A stretch of DNA of 51,264 nt, from positions 1 to 51,264 of the forward strand of contig NZ_FNEA01000031.1 of the NCBI RefSeq assembly GCF_900100045.1. Reading direction: 5' to 3'. Made by a program: the position numbers and the translations under genes. This stretch comes from Paracoccus denitrificans. GTDB lineage: Bacteria > Pseudomonadota > Alphaproteobacteria > Rhodobacterales > Rhodobacteraceae. Positions within the stretch are counted from its first letter, which is position 1; every line of letters begins with the position of its first letter. Under the pieces are notes generated by a model. The model worked only from the letters and a program-made list of their open reading frames with translations. It searched no databases and had not been told where the DNA came from. Below are positions 49,554 to 51,264 of this stretch, in pieces.

Positions 49554-50953
49554 GGGCGGCGATGCAGGCAATCGAGAAACGTGCGGGCGCGCTGCCCTAC
49601 GACCCGCTCTATGATCCGGTCACCGCCCGGGGGCTGGGTCCGCGCAGCGACTATGCGCCGACCTACTGGATCGGCACCGCCGGCGCCCCGCCGCCGGACG
49701 ACGGCCCGGTGACGGGCGACATGGATGCCGATGTGGTGGTGATCGGCTCGGGCTACACGGGCCTGTCCTGCGCGCTCCACCTGGCGAAGATGCACGGCAT
49801 CAAGGCCGTGGTGCTGGAAGCGAACGGCGTCGCCTATGGCTGCTCGACCCGCAACGGCGGGCAGGCGCAGGTCAGTTCCGGTCGGCTCAAGCGCAGCCAG
49901 TGGATCGAGCGCTGGGGCCTGGACGTGGCCAGGCGCCTGCATGCCGAGGTCTGCGAGGGCTTCGATCTGTTCCGCGGGCTGATCCGCGACCATGCGATCG
50001 ACTGCGATCCGCAGGACGGCGGGCATTACTACATCGCCCACAAGGCTTCGGCGATGCCGGCGCTGGAGAAGGAGACGGCGCTGCTGCGCGACACCTTCGG
50101 CTACGACGCCCGGATGATCTCGCGCGACGAGTTGCACGAGACCGTGGCGCGCGACCAGGAGGCGCATGGCGCCATGTGGGAGGCGGACGGCGTCGGCATC
50201 CATGCCGCGAAGCTGGCCTTCGGCTATCTGCGCGCGGCCCGCGAGCTGGGCGCCAGGGTGCATGTCGACAGCCCGGTGCAGGGCTGGGAGTACCGGAACG
50301 GCGTGCATCACCTGCGCACGCCGGGCGGCACGGTGCGGGCGCGGCGGGTGGCGGTGGCGACGGCGGCCTATGCGCCGCGCAGCCTGCATCCGCGGCTCCG
50401 GGACCGGCTGATGCCGATCATGTCGAACAGCATCGTCACCCGCGTGCTGACGCCCGCCGAGCTGGAAGCGGTGGGCATCCGAAAGCTCTCGCCGCTGACC
50501 GACACGCGGACGCTGCGGCATTACTACCGGCTCTTGCCCGACAACCGGCTGCAGATCGGCTCGCGCGCCGCGATCACCGGCCGCGACGCCGCGAACCCGG
50601 CGCATCTGGACGCGCTGCGCGAGGGGATGGCCCGCAAGTTCCCGGCGCTGCGCGGCATCGCGCTGGACTACAGCTGGTGGGGCTGGGTGGATGTCAGCCA
50701 CGACATGATGCCGCGCATCACCGGGCTGCCGGACCTGCCGGGCGCCTTCTACGCCTTGGGCTATGGCGGCAACGGCGTGATGTATTCGGCCATGGCCGGG
50801 CGGCGCATGGCGCAGCTGGTGGCGGGCGAGGCGGTGCCGGACCTGCCGATCTTCAACAACGAATTGCCGCATGAGGGCTGGCGGACGCCGTTCCGGCGCC
50901 TCGGCCAATGGGGCCTCTACCAGTTTTACCACTATCGCGACGAGCGCAGATAA
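49550..50953 (+). CDS. tauY: Taurine dehydrogenase large subunit TauY (FAD oxidoreductase)
   Basis: A 467-aa DadA/glycine-oxidase-type flavoenzyme that oxidatively deaminates taurine to sulfoacetaldehyde and passes electrons to the respiratory chain. The FAD motif is VVVIGSGYTGLSCALHLAK followed by AVVLEAN, and the family stretch GCSTRNGGQAQVS follows. The late GYGGNGVMYSAMAGRRMAQL is also typical. The ATG at 49550 overlaps tauX; a second ATG at 49562 has GAGGG close upstream and could be the real start. Dehydrogenase instead of a taurine transaminase gene defines this variant pathway. Confidence 0.87.
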   Translation: MRAAMQAIEKRAGALPYDPLYDPVTARGLGPRSDYAPTYWIGTAGAPPPDDGPVTGDMDADVVVIGSGYTGLSCALHLAKMHGIKAVVLEANGVAYGCSTRNGGQAQVSSGRLKRSQWIERWGLDVARRLHAEVCEGFDLFRGLIRDHAIDCDPQDGGHYYIAHKASAMPALEKETALLRDTFGYDARMISRDELHETVARDQEAHGAMWEADGVGIHAAKLAFGYLRAARELGARVHVDSPVQGWEYRNGVHHLRTPGGTVRARRVAVATAAYAPRSLHPRLRDRLMPIMSNSIVTRVLTPAELEAVGIRKLSPLTDTRTLRHYYRLLPDNRLQIGSRAAITGRDAANPAHLDALREGMARKFPALRGIALDYSWWGWVDVSHDMMPRITGLPDLPGAFYALGYGGNGVMYSAMAGRRMAQLVAGEAVPDLPIFNNELPHEGWRTPFRRLGQWGLYQFYHYRDERR

Positions 50954-50965
50954 GGAGCCATCGCC

Positions 50966-51264
50966 ATGAAGATGACGACTGAGGAGTCTTTTGTCAAAAC
51001 CCTTCAATTGCACGGGATCGAGCATGCCTTTGGCATTATCGGCTCTGCGATGATGCCTGTTTCGGACCTGTTTCCGCGGGCCGGGATCACGTTCTGGGAC
51101 TGTGCGCATGAGACGAATGCCGGGATGATGGCGGACGGTTTCACGCGCTCGACGGGGCGGATGTCGATGGCGATCGCGCAGAACGGTCCCGGGGTGACGG
51201 GGTTCGTGACGCCGGTCAAGACGGCCTACTGGAACCACACGCCCTTGCTTCTGGTGACGCCGCA
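50966..51264 (+). CDS. xsc: Sulfoacetaldehyde acetyltransferase, N-terminal part
   Basis: Thiamine-diphosphate enzyme that cleaves sulfoacetaldehyde with phosphate to acetyl phosphate and sulfite. Only the first 99 codons are in the window. They match the Xsc opening: TTEESFVKTLQLHGIEHAFG, IIGSAMMPVSDLFPRAGI, the cofactor-activating glutamate in CAHETNAGMMADGF, then AIAQNGPGVTGFVTP. AAGGAG precedes ATG 50966. A pta gene is expected beyond the right edge. Confidence 0.94.
   Translation, partial: MKMTTEESFVKTLQLHGIEHAFGIIGSAMMPVSDLFPRAGITFWDCAHETNAGMMADGFTRSTGRMSMAIAQNGPGVTGFVTPVKTAYWNHTPLLLVTP

Overview
The window is high-GC, densely coded, and reads as the chromosome of an alphaproteobacterium of the Rhodobacteraceae, most likely Paracoccus. 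The basis is the protein styles, the fabA-fabB-fabI order, and a taurine locus built as in Paracoccus denitrificans (TRAP transporter plus two-subunit taurine dehydrogenase plus Xsc). Species assignment is inference; no rRNA or tRNA gene was seen.

Layout. 1-6.1 kb: the 5' part of a creatinase gene, divergent from a LysR regulator; an NsrR-type repressor divergent from flavohemoglobin hmp with two NsrR-like boxes between them; a small membrane protein; a GlxA/GbdR-type AraC regulator; a DUF2270 membrane protein. 6.1-21.5 kb: a myo-inositol uptake and catabolism locus, all on + (LacI regulator, sugar ABC transporter with two paralogous binding proteins, MocA-type dehydrogenase, iolH, iolG, iolI, iolC fused to DUF2090, a 27-codon coupled ORF, iolD, iolE, a 61-aa membrane protein, iolB). 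The LacI gene appears frameshifted at its start by a 7-bp tandem duplication. 21.6-27 kb: a five-gene dipeptide-type ABC transporter. 27-30.2 kb: an EpmB-like lysine 2,3-aminomutase and Lrp regulator on -, then hppD and a Rieske protein on +.

30.3-33.7 kb: a nearly all-RTX calcium-binding protein on -, divergent from a PepSY protein, OmpR-type regulator and PhoQ-like kinase on +. The divergent region holds three copies of a TGTCAG-N5-TGTCAG type element and is the best candidate here for a poorly described signalling and secretion module. 33.7-44.2 kb is housekeeping: panBC, argC, a small glycine-zipper lipoprotein, efp, epmA, a lytic transglycosylase, an alpha/beta hydrolase, and fabI-fabB-fabA. 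44.5-51.3 kb: tauR, tauKLM, tauX, tauY and the 5' end of xsc.

How the genes work together: the inositol transporter and Iol enzymes would take myo-inositol to 2-deoxy-5-keto-gluconate phosphate and cleavage products (iolA is not in the window). The tau genes import taurine and oxidatively deaminate it to sulfoacetaldehyde, which Xsc cleaves. efp, epmA and epmB together are the EF-P lysylation set. All functions are inferred from sequence recognition by eye; no database search was run.
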